The notes under the pieces were generated by a model. That model was not told where the DNA came from and made no database searches. It worked only from the letters and a program-made list of their open reading frames with translations. From assembly GCA_002371625.1 (NCBI GenBank), contig DFFV01000091.1:29279-93278 (forward strand): a stretch of 64,000 nt of DNA. The letters run 5' to 3'. The DNA comes from Ruminococcus sp. UBA3767. GTDB lineage: Bacteria > Bacillota > Clostridia > Oscillospirales > Ruminococcaceae. This document shows, in pieces, positions 43,539 through 52,443 of the stretch; positions within the stretch are counted from its first letter, which is position 1, and every line of letters starts with the position of its first letter. Both the position numbers and the translations under genes were made by a program.

Positions 43539-46196
43539 TCATTTTATAAATCCGGCTACTATATCATTGACCTGTGCAAGTGCTTCATCTATCTTGAATC
43601 TGTCACCCACACCTGCCATTGCTGTATCGGGTCTTCCGCCGCCCTTACCGCCTGTAAGTGCAGCGACCTTACCGACTATCTTGCCCGCATGAGCGCCACC
43701 GGCTACCGCATTTTTTCCGCAGGCAGCAACAAGATTTGCCTTATCGCCGTAAACTCCTGCAATAACGACGACCACATCATCAAACTGAGATTTGATATCC
43801 TCAGCCATTTTCTTGAGGGCATCAGGCTTGATATTTGAAAGCATTGCGCTTGCTACCTTTACGCCCTTGATATCAACAGTGCTGCCCATAATAGTCTTTG
43901 CCCGGATAGCATTGATGGACGACTGAAGCTCGTCACGCTCTTTTTCAAGATCCTTTACCTCCTGCATAACAGCGGCGCACCTGTTTACAAGTTCAAACGG
44001 GTTTGCGGTTTTAAGGATAGCGGCTGCTTTTTTGATCTCCTCGGAATGCTCTGAGATAAGTCTGAGCACGCCTCTTCCGGTAACGCCCTCTATTCTTCTC
44101 ACGCCGCTTGCAACGGATGCTTCGGAAATGAGCTTGAAAAGACCTATTCTTGATGTATTGTCAACATGAGTACCGCCGCAGAATTCTCTTGAAGCGATCT
44201 CATCGTCCTCGCCCATAGTTACAACTCTTACGGTCTCGCCGTACTTTTCACCGAACAGAGCCATTGCACCGAGCTTTTCAGCTTCCTTGATAGGCATTTC
44301 CTTAGTTTCAACATCAAGCCCTTTAAGGATATTTGCATTTACAAGAGATTCAACTCTAAGCTTTTCTTCATCTGTCATAGCGGAGAAATGAGAGAAGTCA
44401 AATCTTACTCTGTCGGCATCAACGAGCTGACCTGCCTGATGAACGTGGTCGCCCAGCACTTCACGCAGGGCTGCCTGAAGCAGATGCGCTGCACTGTGGT
44501 TTCTCATGATATCGTTTCTGTTCCTCTTATCAACGTGCAGCTCGACCTTCTGTCCTACGCTGAGCGCACCCTCTGTGACCTTGACCTTATGGGCAAACTT
44601 TCCTGCAACGACTTTTTGTACATCAACTACCTCAGCTTTACCGCTTGCAGTGGAAATAACGCCCTTATCGCCTACCTGTCCGCCGCTTTCAGCATAGAAA
44701 GGTGTTTCGCCGCAGACCATGTATACTTCACTGCCCACGCCTGCATTTTCGATAAGCTCGTCATCGGTAGCAAGGTACTTTATCTCGCTCTCGCCGTTGA
44801 GGGTTTCATAGCCTGTGAAAGTGGTAGAGAAATTCTTGTCCATTTTATGAAATACAGTTTCATCTGCACCCATATACTTTGAGCCGCCTCTTGCTGTCCT
44901 TGCAGTTTCTCTCTGCTTTTCCATGCAGGCATTATAGCCGTCCTCGTCAACGGACATACCCTTTTCTTCAAGTATCTCTCTTGTAAGGTCTATCGGGAAA
45001 CCGTAGGTATCGGAAAGTTTGAAACAGCTTTCACCGTCAAGCACTTTTTTCCCGCTTGCGTTCATTTCCTCGATATAATCATCGAGTATCTTCATTCCAC
45101 GGTCGATCGTAGCATTGAAATTCTTTTCCTCAGTTGTGAGCACTTTTACGATATAATCATACTTTTCTTCAAGCTCATTATACTCGCACTTATTGCAGTC
45201 AACAACTGTTTTAACTATATCTTTGAGGAACATTCCGTTTATACCGAGCAGCTTGCCGTGACGGACTGCACGCCTGAGAAGTCTTCTCATAACGTATCCT
45301 CTGCCCTCATTTGAAGGCAGAACGCCGTCGGATGCAAGGAATGTGACCGAACGGATATGGTCGGTGATAACTCTGATAGAAACGTCTTTTTTATACTCCT
45401 TGCCGTACTCACAGCCTGCTATCCCGCAGACCTTATCTCTAATGGCCTTGACGGTATCAACATCGAAGATCGAGTCAACGCCCTGCATAAGAGCTGCAAG
45501 TCTTTCAAGACCCATTCCAGTGTCGATATTTTTCTGTTTGAGAGGAGTATATGTGCCGTCCTCGTGTCTTTCAAACTGTGTGAAAACAAGGTTCCAGAAC
45601 TCCATATATCTATCGCAGTCACAGCCTACTGTACAATCAGGTTTGCCGCAGCCGTACTGCTCGCCTCTGTCAAAGTATATCTCAGAGCAAGGACCGCAAG
45701 GACCGTCGGTGCCTGCCTCCCAGAAGTTATCCTCCTTACCCATGCGGAAGATATGATCCATAGGTACGCCGACCTTTTCATGCCAGATCTTTTCAGCCTC
45801 ATCATCGTCCTCATATACGGAGATATAAAGCCTGTCCTCAGGCAGTTCAAGCACCTTTGTGCAATACTCCCACGCCCAGGCGATAGCATCTTCCTTGAAA
45901 TAATCACCGAATGAGAAGTTGCCCAGCATTTCAAAATAAGTTCCGTGTCTTGCTGTTTTACCAACGTTTTCAATATCACCTGTTCTTATGCACTTCTGGC
46001 AGGTAGTCATCCTCGTTCTCGGCGGTACCTCCTGCCCTGTAAAATAAGGCTTCAGCGGTGCCATACCTGCAACTATGAGCAGCAGGCTGTTATCATTCTG
46101 CGGTACCAGCGGATAGCTCTTATGGCGCAGGCAGTTCTTGCTTTCAAAGAATTTGAGATACGATTCTCTCAGGTCGTTAAGACTTGTCCATTTCAT
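43539..46196 (-). CDS. alaS: Alanyl-tRNA synthetase
   Basis: An 885-residue AlaRS with the complete layout: class II catalytic core (residues 1-440, with RTGDIENVGKTARHGTYFEM), editing domain zinc site HSAAHLLQAAL (about 570) and CGGTHVDNTS (about 670), and a C-terminal C-Ala domain ending GGGRPDTAMAGVGD. It charges tRNA-Ala and clears Ser/Gly mischarging. It is preceded by a T-box leader, so expression responds to uncharged tRNA-Ala. ATG 46196 follows GAAGGAG. Confidence 0.97.
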   Translation of the reverse strand: MKWTSLNDLRESYLKFFESKNCLRHKSYPLVPQNDNSLLLIVAGMAPLKPYFTGQEVPPRTRMTTCQKCIRTGDIENVGKTARHGTYFEMLGNFSFGDYFKEDAIAWAWEYCTKVLELPEDRLYISVYEDDDEAEKIWHEKVGVPMDHIFRMGKEDNFWEAGTDGPCGPCSEIYFDRGEQYGCGKPDCTVGCDCDRYMEFWNLVFTQFERHEDGTYTPLKQKNIDTGMGLERLAALMQGVDSIFDVDTVKAIRDKVCGIAGCEYGKEYKKDVSIRVITDHIRSVTFLASDGVLPSNEGRGYVMRRLLRRAVRHGKLLGINGMFLKDIVKTVVDCNKCEYNELEEKYDYIVKVLTTEEKNFNATIDRGMKILDDYIEEMNASGKKVLDGESCFKLSDTYGFPIDLTREILEEKGMSVDEDGYNACMEKQRETARTARGGSKYMGADETVFHKMDKNFSTTFTGYETLNGESEIKYLATDDELIENAGVGSEVYMVCGETPFYAESGGQVGDKGVISTASGKAEVVDVQKVVAGKFAHKVKVTEGALSVGQKVELHVDKRNRNDIMRNHSAAHLLQAALREVLGDHVHQAGQLVDADRVRFDFSHFSAMTDEEKLRVESLVNANILKGLDVETKEMPIKEAEKLGAMALFGEKYGETVRVVTMGEDDEIASREFCGGTHVDNTSRIGLFKLISEASVASGVRRIEGVTGRGVLRLISEHSEEIKKAAAILKTANPFELVNRCAAVMQEVKDLEKERDELQSSINAIRAKTIMGSTVDIKGVKVASAMLSNIKPDALKKMAEDIKSQFDDVVVVIAGVYGDKANLVAACGKNAVAGGAHAGKIVGKVAALTGGKGGGRPDTAMAGVGDRFKIDEALAQVNDIVAGFIK

Positions 46197-46240
46197 ATAC
46201 TTTTTACTCCTTCATTCTGCGACCGATTATTATCACAAAT

Positions 46241-46472
46241 AAAAATGCTCCGCCCCAATGCATGGGACGAAGCAGATACTCCGTGTTACCACCCAAATTG
46301 CCTTTCAACTGCATGAAAAGACCACTCGAAGCCTTTAACGCAGGCATACGGCACTGTTTTCACAGCACTGCTCGGGTAAGCCACCGCACCGAACGCAAGG
46401 ACTTGCACCACAACGCCCTCTCTCTGTGCCGTTCGATCATCGGATAATTCCGTCATCGCTTTTATAATATAC
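46241..46472 (-). ncRNA. T-box riboswitch leader of alaS
   Basis: On the minus strand the leader has a stem I with the GGTGCAAGTCC region, the antiterminator T-box core GGGTGGTAACACGG (46281-46294) and an overlapping terminator: TGCTTCGTCCC pairs with GGGGCGGAGCA followed by TTTTT (46241-46274). A GCU alanine codon in GGTGGCTTACCCGAGC (about 46370-46385) is the likely specifier. Uncharged tRNA-Ala would stabilise the antiterminator. The specifier choice is an inference. Confidence 0.9.
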
Positions 46473-46478
46473 AGTTGT

Positions 46479-46507
46479 ATTATAAACTATAATCACAGAT
46501 TTGTCAA
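46479..46507 (-). promoter_or_regulatory. Promoter for alaS T-box leader
   Basis: On the minus strand consensus TTGACA (46502-46507), 17-bp spacer, TATAAT (46479-46484). Confidence 0.85.
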
Positions 46508-46531
46508 GTACCGTACATAACGAGCTAAGTA

Positions 46532-46560
46532 TTGAAACTTGTGACTGAATATGATATAAT
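46532..46560 (+). promoter_or_regulatory. Promoter for rlmA
   Basis: TTGAAA (46532-46537), 17-bp spacer, TATAAT (46555-46560), divergent from the alaS promoter 24 bp away. Confidence 0.75.
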
Positions 46561-46590
46561 TATCAAAAAGAATGAAAGGAACAATTTGCG

Positions 46591-47418
46591 ATGTATATAT
46601 GTCCTGTTTGCAAAAAAAAGCTCAAAAAGCTGGATAATGTATTTCACTGTCAGAACGGGCACAGCTTTGATATTGCAAGAAAGGGGTATGTCAATCTTCT
46701 GACTACAAAAAAACGTGACCCGAGCAAAAGCGGTGACAAAGCTGAAATGGTAAAAGCAAGGACAGCTTTTCTTGACAAGGACTATTACCGCCCGCTTGCA
46801 GAAAAGACAGCTTCGCTTTTAAAAGAACTGCTTGACGGCAAAAAGAACGCAGCGGTCATTGACAGCGGATGCGGTGAAGGCTATTACACCTGCATATATG
46901 CGCACAGCGTTCCGGAGGCGCTGTTTTTCGGAGTTGATATTTCCAAAAGTGCTATATCTCACTGCATGACCAGAGTTCATATCCGGGGACTGAAGAATTG
47001 TGAATTCTGTGTTGCTTCATCATTTGAGCTTCCGTTCAAAAATGAAATGGCAGATGTTGTTGTAAGCACATTTGCGCCCGTTTCCAACGATGAATACGCA
47101 AGGGTACTGAAAACAGGCGGAAGAATGATCGTTGTTTCTCCGTCACCAAAGCATTTGTTTGAGCTTAAAAGTGCAGTTTATGACAAGCCTTATGATAATG
47201 CTCCGAACAACTATGCGCTGAGCAAATTTGAACTTGAACGAAGTGAGATATTTGAATACACCCGCACACTTGAAACAACGCAGGAGATCACCGATCTTTT
47301 TACTATGACTCCGTACTTTTTTAAAACATCGGTACAAGGACTTGAAAAGCTGAAACGGCTTGATTCGCGTGAGGTTACCTGCGGATTTGATATCCGCATC
47401 TACAAAAGGATCTTCTGA
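46591..47418 (+). CDS. rlmA: 23S rRNA (guanine-N1)-methyltransferase RlmA-like
   Basis: A 275-residue SAM methyltransferase of the RlmA/RrmA family. The N-terminal zinc ribbon is YICPVCKKKLKKL with FHCQNGHSFD, then GYVNLL and DKAEMVKARTAFLD typical of the family; SAM motif I is AVIDSGCGEGYYTC (about 88-101). RlmA methylates G745 or G748 in helix 35 of 23S rRNA; Gram-positive RlmAII modifies G748. It ends 3 bp from the convergent next gene. Confidence 0.9.
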   Translation: MYICPVCKKKLKKLDNVFHCQNGHSFDIARKGYVNLLTTKKRDPSKSGDKAEMVKARTAFLDKDYYRPLAEKTASLLKELLDGKKNAAVIDSGCGEGYYTCIYAHSVPEALFFGVDISKSAISHCMTRVHIRGLKNCEFCVASSFELPFKNEMADVVVSTFAPVSNDEYARVLKTGGRMIVVSPSPKHLFELKSAVYDKPYDNAPNNYALSKFELERSEIFEYTRTLETTQEITDLFTMTPYFFKTSVQGLEKLKRLDSREVTCGFDIRIYKRIF

Positions 47419-47421
47419 CAT

Positions 47422-47856
47422 TCAGGCTTTTTGCTTATGAAACATCGAAAAGACAGCCAGCGGTTTTTCTTTGAAAATATGCGATCTGATCCACTCATCA
47501 AAAAGCACGCCGACAAGCGAAAGAAGATACCATGCGAGCGAATACTCAAGGCATATCTGTCCGTCATAATTGAACGGTACCGATCGGTAGCTCCAGATCT
47601 GCATACCAAGTGCTCGGTTGAGTATTTCTCCCGAAAGAAGCTCGCTTGCAACTATAAAAAGATCTGAGATCAGAAGCACGAGGAAAAGCGGAAGCTGCTT
47701 TCTGCGCTCATCATTGAGAAGATGTATCATGACCATGCATACTCCCCCGACAAATCCCATGGAAATGTAGGTGTGACCTCTGCATATTATTTCAAGCAGA
47801 CCATAAACTAATCCTCCTGCTGTAAAAACTGTAAGCAGCTTTGCAATATTTTTCAA
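47422..47856 (-). CDS. Putative ABC transporter permease (CmpB-like membrane protein)
   Basis: A 144-residue membrane protein with four hydrophobic segments, opening with GGLVYGLLEIICRGHTYISM and containing GGVCMVMIHLLN, as in the CmpB family (PF06541), whose ABC transporter label has little experimental backing. The start is TTG 47856 after GGATGTG. Monocistronic, tail to tail with rlmA; no clear terminator fits the 3-bp gap. Confidence 0.7.
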   Translation of the reverse strand: MKNIAKLLTVFTAGGLVYGLLEIICRGHTYISMGFVGGVCMVMIHLLNDERRKQLPLFLVLLISDLFIVASELLSGEILNRALGMQIWSYRSVPFNYDGQICLEYSLAWYLLSLVGVLFDEWIRSHIFKEKPLAVFSMFHKQKA

Positions 47857-47940
47857 CGCATCACATCCATTATCATATACTAATAATAAGATGCTCAGAA
47901 AATATGCTTTTTAAACAGCCATTGCTGCGTAATATAATGA

Positions 47941-47975
47941 AACGGTACCTGCAATATGGCAGATACCGTTTTTAT
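47941..47975. terminator. Terminator after PH-domain protein gene
   Basis: AACGGTA-C-CTGC pairs with GCAG-A-TACCGTT; T-rich sequence is stronger on the plus side. It lies 21 bp downstream of the minus-strand 47996 gene, the only gene it could serve. Confidence 0.6.
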
Positions 47976-47995
47976 TATAAATATGTGAGCAGTTA

Positions 47996-48646
47996 CTACA
48001 TTCTGCCTTTATACTTTGTCTGATAGCCGTGGTTCTCTTCGGGACGAAGATCGTTGGGATACATGGTATCGGAATAAATATCGGTCTGCAGCTGCTTTAC
48101 CAGCGAAAAAACCTCCTGATACTCGGCAATATCGGTTATTGTAAGTGAATTTCCCGAGCCTACTGCACGCCCTGCATACACGACCGAATTCTGCGAGCTT
48201 AATACAACATCACCGACATTGAACATCTGATCGAAAATGCCACGATGGATATTAACATTAGAAAGCTCTGTAAAAGGTTTCATGCGGCAGTTGTATGTAA
48301 ATGTTCCGCCCGAAACATAAATGCCCTTATCTGTAATTATATACGCAGTGTTTTTATATCTCCTGAACGAAAGCAGAACTCCGCCGAGATACATCCAAAC
48401 CGGCATAAGATGTATCGCAAAGAAAAATAGCAGAAATATACCAACATTATTATCTCCGCCAAACTGACTTGATGATTTGGAACTTACTACGATAAAACCA
48501 ATATCGATCGCTGCCCACAGTATTGCAAACGGCAGCATGGGATTGAATATGCTTTCAAAAATAAAGCATTTCTTCAGCGGTGTTCCTCTCCAAAGCACCT
48601 GCTCACCGCTGCCGACCATAGCTTCAAGATCAGTTCGTGTAGACAT
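47996..48646 (-). CDS. PH-domain (YdbS/bPH2-like) membrane protein
   Basis: A 216-residue protein with GSGEQVLWRGTPLKKCF at the N-terminus, two membrane helices (about 35-57 and 72-92) and a following bacterial PH domain with YIITDKGIYVSGG and ELSNVNIHRGIFDQMFNVGDV. Such proteins are common and of unknown function. ATG 48646 follows AAAGGGGTAAT and is 23 bp after the preceding gene, so the two form an operon. Confidence 0.85.
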   Translation of the reverse strand: MSTRTDLEAMVGSGEQVLWRGTPLKKCFIFESIFNPMLPFAILWAAIDIGFIVVSSKSSSQFGGDNNVGIFLLFFFAIHLMPVWMYLGGVLLSFRRYKNTAYIITDKGIYVSGGTFTYNCRMKPFTELSNVNIHRGIFDQMFNVGDVVLSSQNSVVYAGRAVGSGNSLTITDIAEYQEVFSLVKQLQTDIYSDTMYPNDLRPEENHGYQTKYKGRM

Positions 48647-48669
48647 ATTTAATTACCCCTTTCTGTATT

Positions 48670-49230
48670 TCAGTTAAGCAGCAGTACATCGGTAACGTTC
48701 CAGACGCCGTCGGCCATTTCAAGATAGATCCTGCTGCACGCTCTGGTCTTATACGAATCGACACACTGCTGATATGCTTTATCATTCTGCGTTGGGATTA
48801 TGGTATACTCAAATGCGATGATAGCACGGTTATCCTTTTGCACAACGGCGAACTCACTGAGGTCTTTCCACTCGATATTGTTTTCCTTAACGTTCCTGTC
48901 GGGATCTATCAATTCAAAATCCTTTTGTGAGATCTCTATATCTGTTCCGCTTTCTTCAAGCGTTTTGCCGTCTATATGTGCATAAAGCAGCTTCAGGGCA
49001 TCATCACGCAGTTTATCATCCTGTGGTCTGAGCTTTTCGGGATCAAATGCCTTGACCGCCAGAAACCTGACATCAGAGCCGTATGCGGTATTGTTCTGCA
49101 CCCAATACTCATTATACTTATCTATCCCGAATCCGACAGCTTTAACTATCAGGAACACTACCGCAGCGACGCACAATGCGATAAATCCGACAAGCACAGG
49201 CGTTACGCCGTTATTCTCCTGCTGTTCCAA
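48670..49230 (-). CDS. Uncharacterised single-span membrane protein
   Basis: A 186-residue protein with one membrane helix (about 11-32) and a soluble domain with no motif I recognise. The helix is followed by charged and aromatic sequence, and the end (RIYLEMADGVWNVTDVLLLN) resembles NTF2-like or DUF4878-type tails, but this is not certain. The start is TTG 49230, eight bases after AAGGGGG. It heads a two-gene operon with the PH-domain protein. Confidence 0.75.
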   Translation of the reverse strand: MEQQENNGVTPVLVGFIALCVAAVVFLIVKAVGFGIDKYNEYWVQNNTAYGSDVRFLAVKAFDPEKLRPQDDKLRDDALKLLYAHIDGKTLEESGTDIEISQKDFELIDPDRNVKENNIEWKDLSEFAVVQKDNRAIIAFEYTIIPTQNDKAYQQCVDSYKTRACSRIYLEMADGVWNVTDVLLLN

Positions 49231-49264
49231 GAAGTTTGCCCCCTTATCTTGTTTGTTACTTTCA

Positions 49265-49293
49265 ATTATAAAACTTTACAGTGCAATTGTCAA
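49265..49293 (-). promoter_or_regulatory. Promoter for the 49230 gene and PH-domain gene
   Basis: On the minus strand consensus TTGACA (49288-49293), 17-bp spacer, TATAAT (49265-49270). The rest of the 347-bp gap to the diguanylate cyclase holds nothing else I can identify apart from the opposite promoter. Confidence 0.8.
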
Positions 49294-49501
49294 CAGCAGC
49301 TCAGATATTGGTTTAGTTCACGTCAATCTGCACAAACGGCATCCCGGCACGTTGCAGCAATGTTACAAACTTAATATCCGGCGAATATAGGTCATTTTCG
49401 CAAATAATCACCCGAAGCTCCCTTTAGTTAAATACGCACACAATTTAAATTTATTTTTTCCAAATAAAGAATAAAATATCAACAAAATATAAAAATTCTC
49501 A

Positions 49502-49531
49502 TTGACTTTGCACTCGGGGGTATGATATAAT
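49502..49531 (+). promoter_or_regulatory. Promoter for diguanylate cyclase gene
   Basis: TTGACT (49502-49507), 18-bp spacer, TATAAT (49526-49531), 46 bp before the TTG start. Confidence 0.65.
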
Positions 49532-49577
49532 AATTAAGATATAATATGTATCATAGCGCATTGAGGTGAATTCTAAA

Positions 49578-51503
49578 TTGAACAGCAGAAAAAATATTTG
49601 CTTTATTACTGCAAGGCCTGAAAAATCGCACGGAAAACGTGTGCTTGAAGGCATTTTTACGCAGTGCGAGAAGTACGGGTACAACGTTACTGTTGTATCA
49701 TCGCTCACGCATTTGCAGAACTTTGCAAAGACATTTAATACCGGCGAGCAGAATATCTTCAACCTTATAGATTACAGCAATTTTGATGCTGTTATTCTTG
49801 ACACGGTAACTCTTACGGAAGACTACTCGGGAAATACGATAAGCAGGATAAGCGACAGGATAGAAAAAGAATGCAAAGTGCCTGTTGTCGGGCTGATAGT
49901 TCCCTACCGTGATTTTCCTTACATAAGAAACTCAAATGAGCCTATCCTCAGAGAGATGTGCAGGCACGTTATTGAAGTGCACGGAAAGAAAAATCTTTGT
50001 CTGCTCACAGGCCCGCAGGGGCACACCGAGGCTGAATCAAGGCTGGCTGTGTTTATAGATGAGATAAGTCTGCACGGACTGAGGGTGAGCGATGAGCATA
50101 TCATTTACGGCGATTTCTGGTACACAAGCGGAACTAAGCTCGCCGAAGAGATACTTGACGGTAAGGTATCGATGCCTGATGCGGTTATTTGCGCAAGCGA
50201 CCACATGGCACTGGGACTTATGGAAAGGTTATCGATAGGTGGTGTAAAGATCCCCGAGGATCTGATAATCGTCGGCTACGAGGCTACCTCGGAAGCTGTA
50301 CTGAGCAAGATATCACTTACATCATTTGAGTCAAACGAAAAACAATCTGCTGCAGAGGCTGTTGATTTCCTACGCAGATTGATAGAGCCTGATGCTGAGA
50401 TAATGCCTTATGTAAGCAACATGGAGAATATCACTCACCTTGGTATGAGCTGCGGCTGCCGTCCCGAATCCGAGAGATATGCCGATATATTTAAAGATGC
50501 ATTATACCTTACGATAAGGAATTACAGTTCAAAGGACTTTATCGAGAACATCGACATCGGTCAGCTTATGGAGAGCTATCTGTTTGAAAAGCTGACAAGC
50601 TCGGTTACACCACAGCGCTGCATTGATAATATTTACGAAAACACGAACCTGATAGAACCTTATGTGAACTTTTATCTTTGTTTGCTGGATAACTGGCTTG
50701 ATATTGATGAGGAGGTCGTTTCGGGATACCCCGACAAGATGAGACTGGTGCTGGCAAGCTCAAACAACGGTGAGATGAGCTTCCACAATGCCGACCGCAG
50801 CTTCACATTTGATACAAAGCTGATGATACCACGAATGCATGAAGAATGTGAAAAGCCTTATGTTTTCTATTTTTCTGCTGTTCATTTCAACGAAAAAACG
50901 CTCGGTTATGCCGTTCTGCAAAGAGAGCTTGACAGCAAAAAGCCGATAAACCTGGTTTACCGCAACTGGCTGAGATTTGTAAACAGTTCGCTTGAAATGG
51001 TCAGAGCTAAGAACAAATACATGGTCATGTCGGTAAGAGATGAGATGACAGGGCTTTACAACAGACGTGGAATGTATGAGCAGCTGGAGAAAATGCTGAC
51101 GCTTTCCCGAAGCTCAGATAAGCTGTTTGTTGCTGTTGTGGATATGGACAGACTGAAATATATCAACGATACCTACGGGCACTCAGAGGGAGATTTCAGC
51201 ATAAAAACAGTTGGCAGCGCTGCACTGAAGATAACCGGGGCAGGTGAAAAATGCGTAAGAGCAGGCGGAGATGAATTCTTTATCATCGGTGTCGGTGATT
51301 ACAGCGAAAGCGACATTCAAAGCAGAGTTGAAAAGTTCAACGAGGTAATGAACGAGCTCTCCGATAATTCGGGCAAGCCATATATCATCTCGGCAAGCAT
51401 AGGCTGCTATATAGGAACTAAGGACAGCTTTGATGAAACGCTTTCTATGGCAGACAAGGCGATGTATGATAGCAAGATCAAAAAGAAAAACCACACACGG
51501 TAA
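49578..51503 (+). CDS. Diguanylate cyclase with periplasmic-binding/LacI-type sensor domain
   Basis: A 641-residue protein. Residues 1-290 look like the sugar-binding half of LacI/PurR regulators (ICFITARPEKSHGKRVLEGI, then VDGKV...PDAVICASDHMALGLMERL and IIVGYEATSEAVL), with no DNA-binding head, signal peptide or membrane span. A linker domain (about 310-480) precedes a GGDEF domain with MTGLYNRRGM and RAGGDEFFIIG. No RxxD inhibitory site is seen five residues before GGDEF. It should make c-di-GMP in response to a cytoplasmic ligand. Start TTG 49578 follows GAGGTG. Confidence 0.88.
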   Translation: MNSRKNICFITARPEKSHGKRVLEGIFTQCEKYGYNVTVVSSLTHLQNFAKTFNTGEQNIFNLIDYSNFDAVILDTVTLTEDYSGNTISRISDRIEKECKVPVVGLIVPYRDFPYIRNSNEPILREMCRHVIEVHGKKNLCLLTGPQGHTEAESRLAVFIDEISLHGLRVSDEHIIYGDFWYTSGTKLAEEILDGKVSMPDAVICASDHMALGLMERLSIGGVKIPEDLIIVGYEATSEAVLSKISLTSFESNEKQSAAEAVDFLRRLIEPDAEIMPYVSNMENITHLGMSCGCRPESERYADIFKDALYLTIRNYSSKDFIENIDIGQLMESYLFEKLTSSVTPQRCIDNIYENTNLIEPYVNFYLCLLDNWLDIDEEVVSGYPDKMRLVLASSNNGEMSFHNADRSFTFDTKLMIPRMHEECEKPYVFYFSAVHFNEKTLGYAVLQRELDSKKPINLVYRNWLRFVNSSLEMVRAKNKYMVMSVRDEMTGLYNRRGMYEQLEKMLTLSRSSDKLFVAVVDMDRLKYINDTYGHSEGDFSIKTVGSAALKITGAGEKCVRAGGDEFFIIGVGDYSESDIQSRVEKFNEVMNELSDNSGKPYIISASIGCYIGTKDSFDETLSMADKAMYDSKIKKKNHTR

Positions 51504-51612
51504 CTAGACGATCGCAAGGTAAGGATAACGAAATCAGGACCTAAGCCTGAAATAGACTTTGCCGGTATCTGCTATGTGCATGATGATCTATATGGCACTT
51601 AACCTGACATAT

Positions 51613-51643
51613 AAAAAGAACGCCTGACGGCGTTCTTTTTTTT
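51613..51643 (+). terminator. Terminator after diguanylate cyclase gene
   Basis: AAAGAACGCC-TGAC-GGCGTTCTTT followed by more T, a classic intrinsic terminator. The 110 bp between the stop and this stem hold nothing I recognise. Confidence 0.9.
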
Positions 51644-51702
51644 GCTTAATATTACAATTGCCTCAAAAATACATCAAATGTCGGTCAAAGCTCTGGTTTT
51701 AT

Positions 51703-52404
51703 CTATTCGATCAGGCAGCAGAACACTACCACTCTATCAACGGAATCACCGTCAGAACAGGTCGAAAGCGCTAAGATCCTGCCTTGAGGCTCCTGCACTC
51801 TGACTTTAGCATGGGAATTGATAAACTCTTTGGTATTGCCTGCGGTAACGTTGAACACGCTTTCCTCATCGGCTCTCACAGAAGCACTTGCAAAAACTTT
51901 GAGCTTATACTTTTTCTTTCCTTCCCTGCCGATCATGAGTTCACCGCTCGTATGGCTTTTCAGATAATCCTCATCAAGAAAATCATCAAGTGCGCCGAAC
52001 ATTTTTCCGTATTCCATGTGATGCCCGTAAACAAGCGAATACTCATCAGTGAAATCAGGGCTGTTTCGGCTATCAAGAAAAATACTGCCAGTAAGCGAAT
52101 AACTCCCGTAGGGATCGGTATTAAGGAACTTGATATTATCCCCCGACTGCATTACAGGGTAATCGATATTGGTATTATCAACTGTCAGCCACGCTACCAT
52201 TTCATTTGTTATCGGCGAATCATCGGGATCATAGTTTTCACTTCCCGGCTTATACTTGAGTATGCTTTTATCTATCGAGTGACTGTAGACCCAATAGTTA
52301 TCGTACATACAATAGCACACGATAAGCAGAAGAAGCACCAGGAAAAGCATTATGATCCTGTCATACCATCGGTTCGCACCCTTCCAGAATTTCAGCGCTG
52401 TCAT
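51703..52404 (-). CDS. srtB: Class B sortase
   Basis: A 233-residue membrane-anchored transpeptidase. One N-terminal helix (about 17-36); the sortase fold has NTNIDYPVMQSGDN, His in LVYGHHMEYGKMFGALDDF, Cys in LALSTCSDGD (about 212) and Arg in DSVDRVVVF. It resembles class B sortases, the class that also includes the pilus polymerase of streptococcal FCT loci. It lies 40 bp after sstT, apart from the pilus genes; polymerase or housekeeping anchor is open. Confidence 0.88.
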   Translation of the reverse strand: MTALKFWKGANRWYDRIIMLFLVLLLLIVCYCMYDNYWVYSHSIDKSILKYKPGSENYDPDDSPITNEMVAWLTVDNTNIDYPVMQSGDNIKFLNTDPYGSYSLTGSIFLDSRNSPDFTDEYSLVYGHHMEYGKMFGALDDFLDEDYLKSHTSGELMIGREGKKKYKLKVFASASVRADEESVFNVTAGNTKEFINSHAKVRVQEPQGRILALSTCSDGDSVDRVVVFCCLIE

Positions 52405-52443
52405 AAACTACTCCTTATCTTTCACATAAATGCCGTATAAGGT

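Noticed and set aside
46184-46447. Plus-strand frame across the alaS leader
   Set aside because: It is antisense to the T-box RNA and has no start signals.
51504-51612. Small gene between the diguanylate cyclase and its terminator
   Set aside because: No frame with a ribosome site or homology; treated as 3' untranslated sequence.
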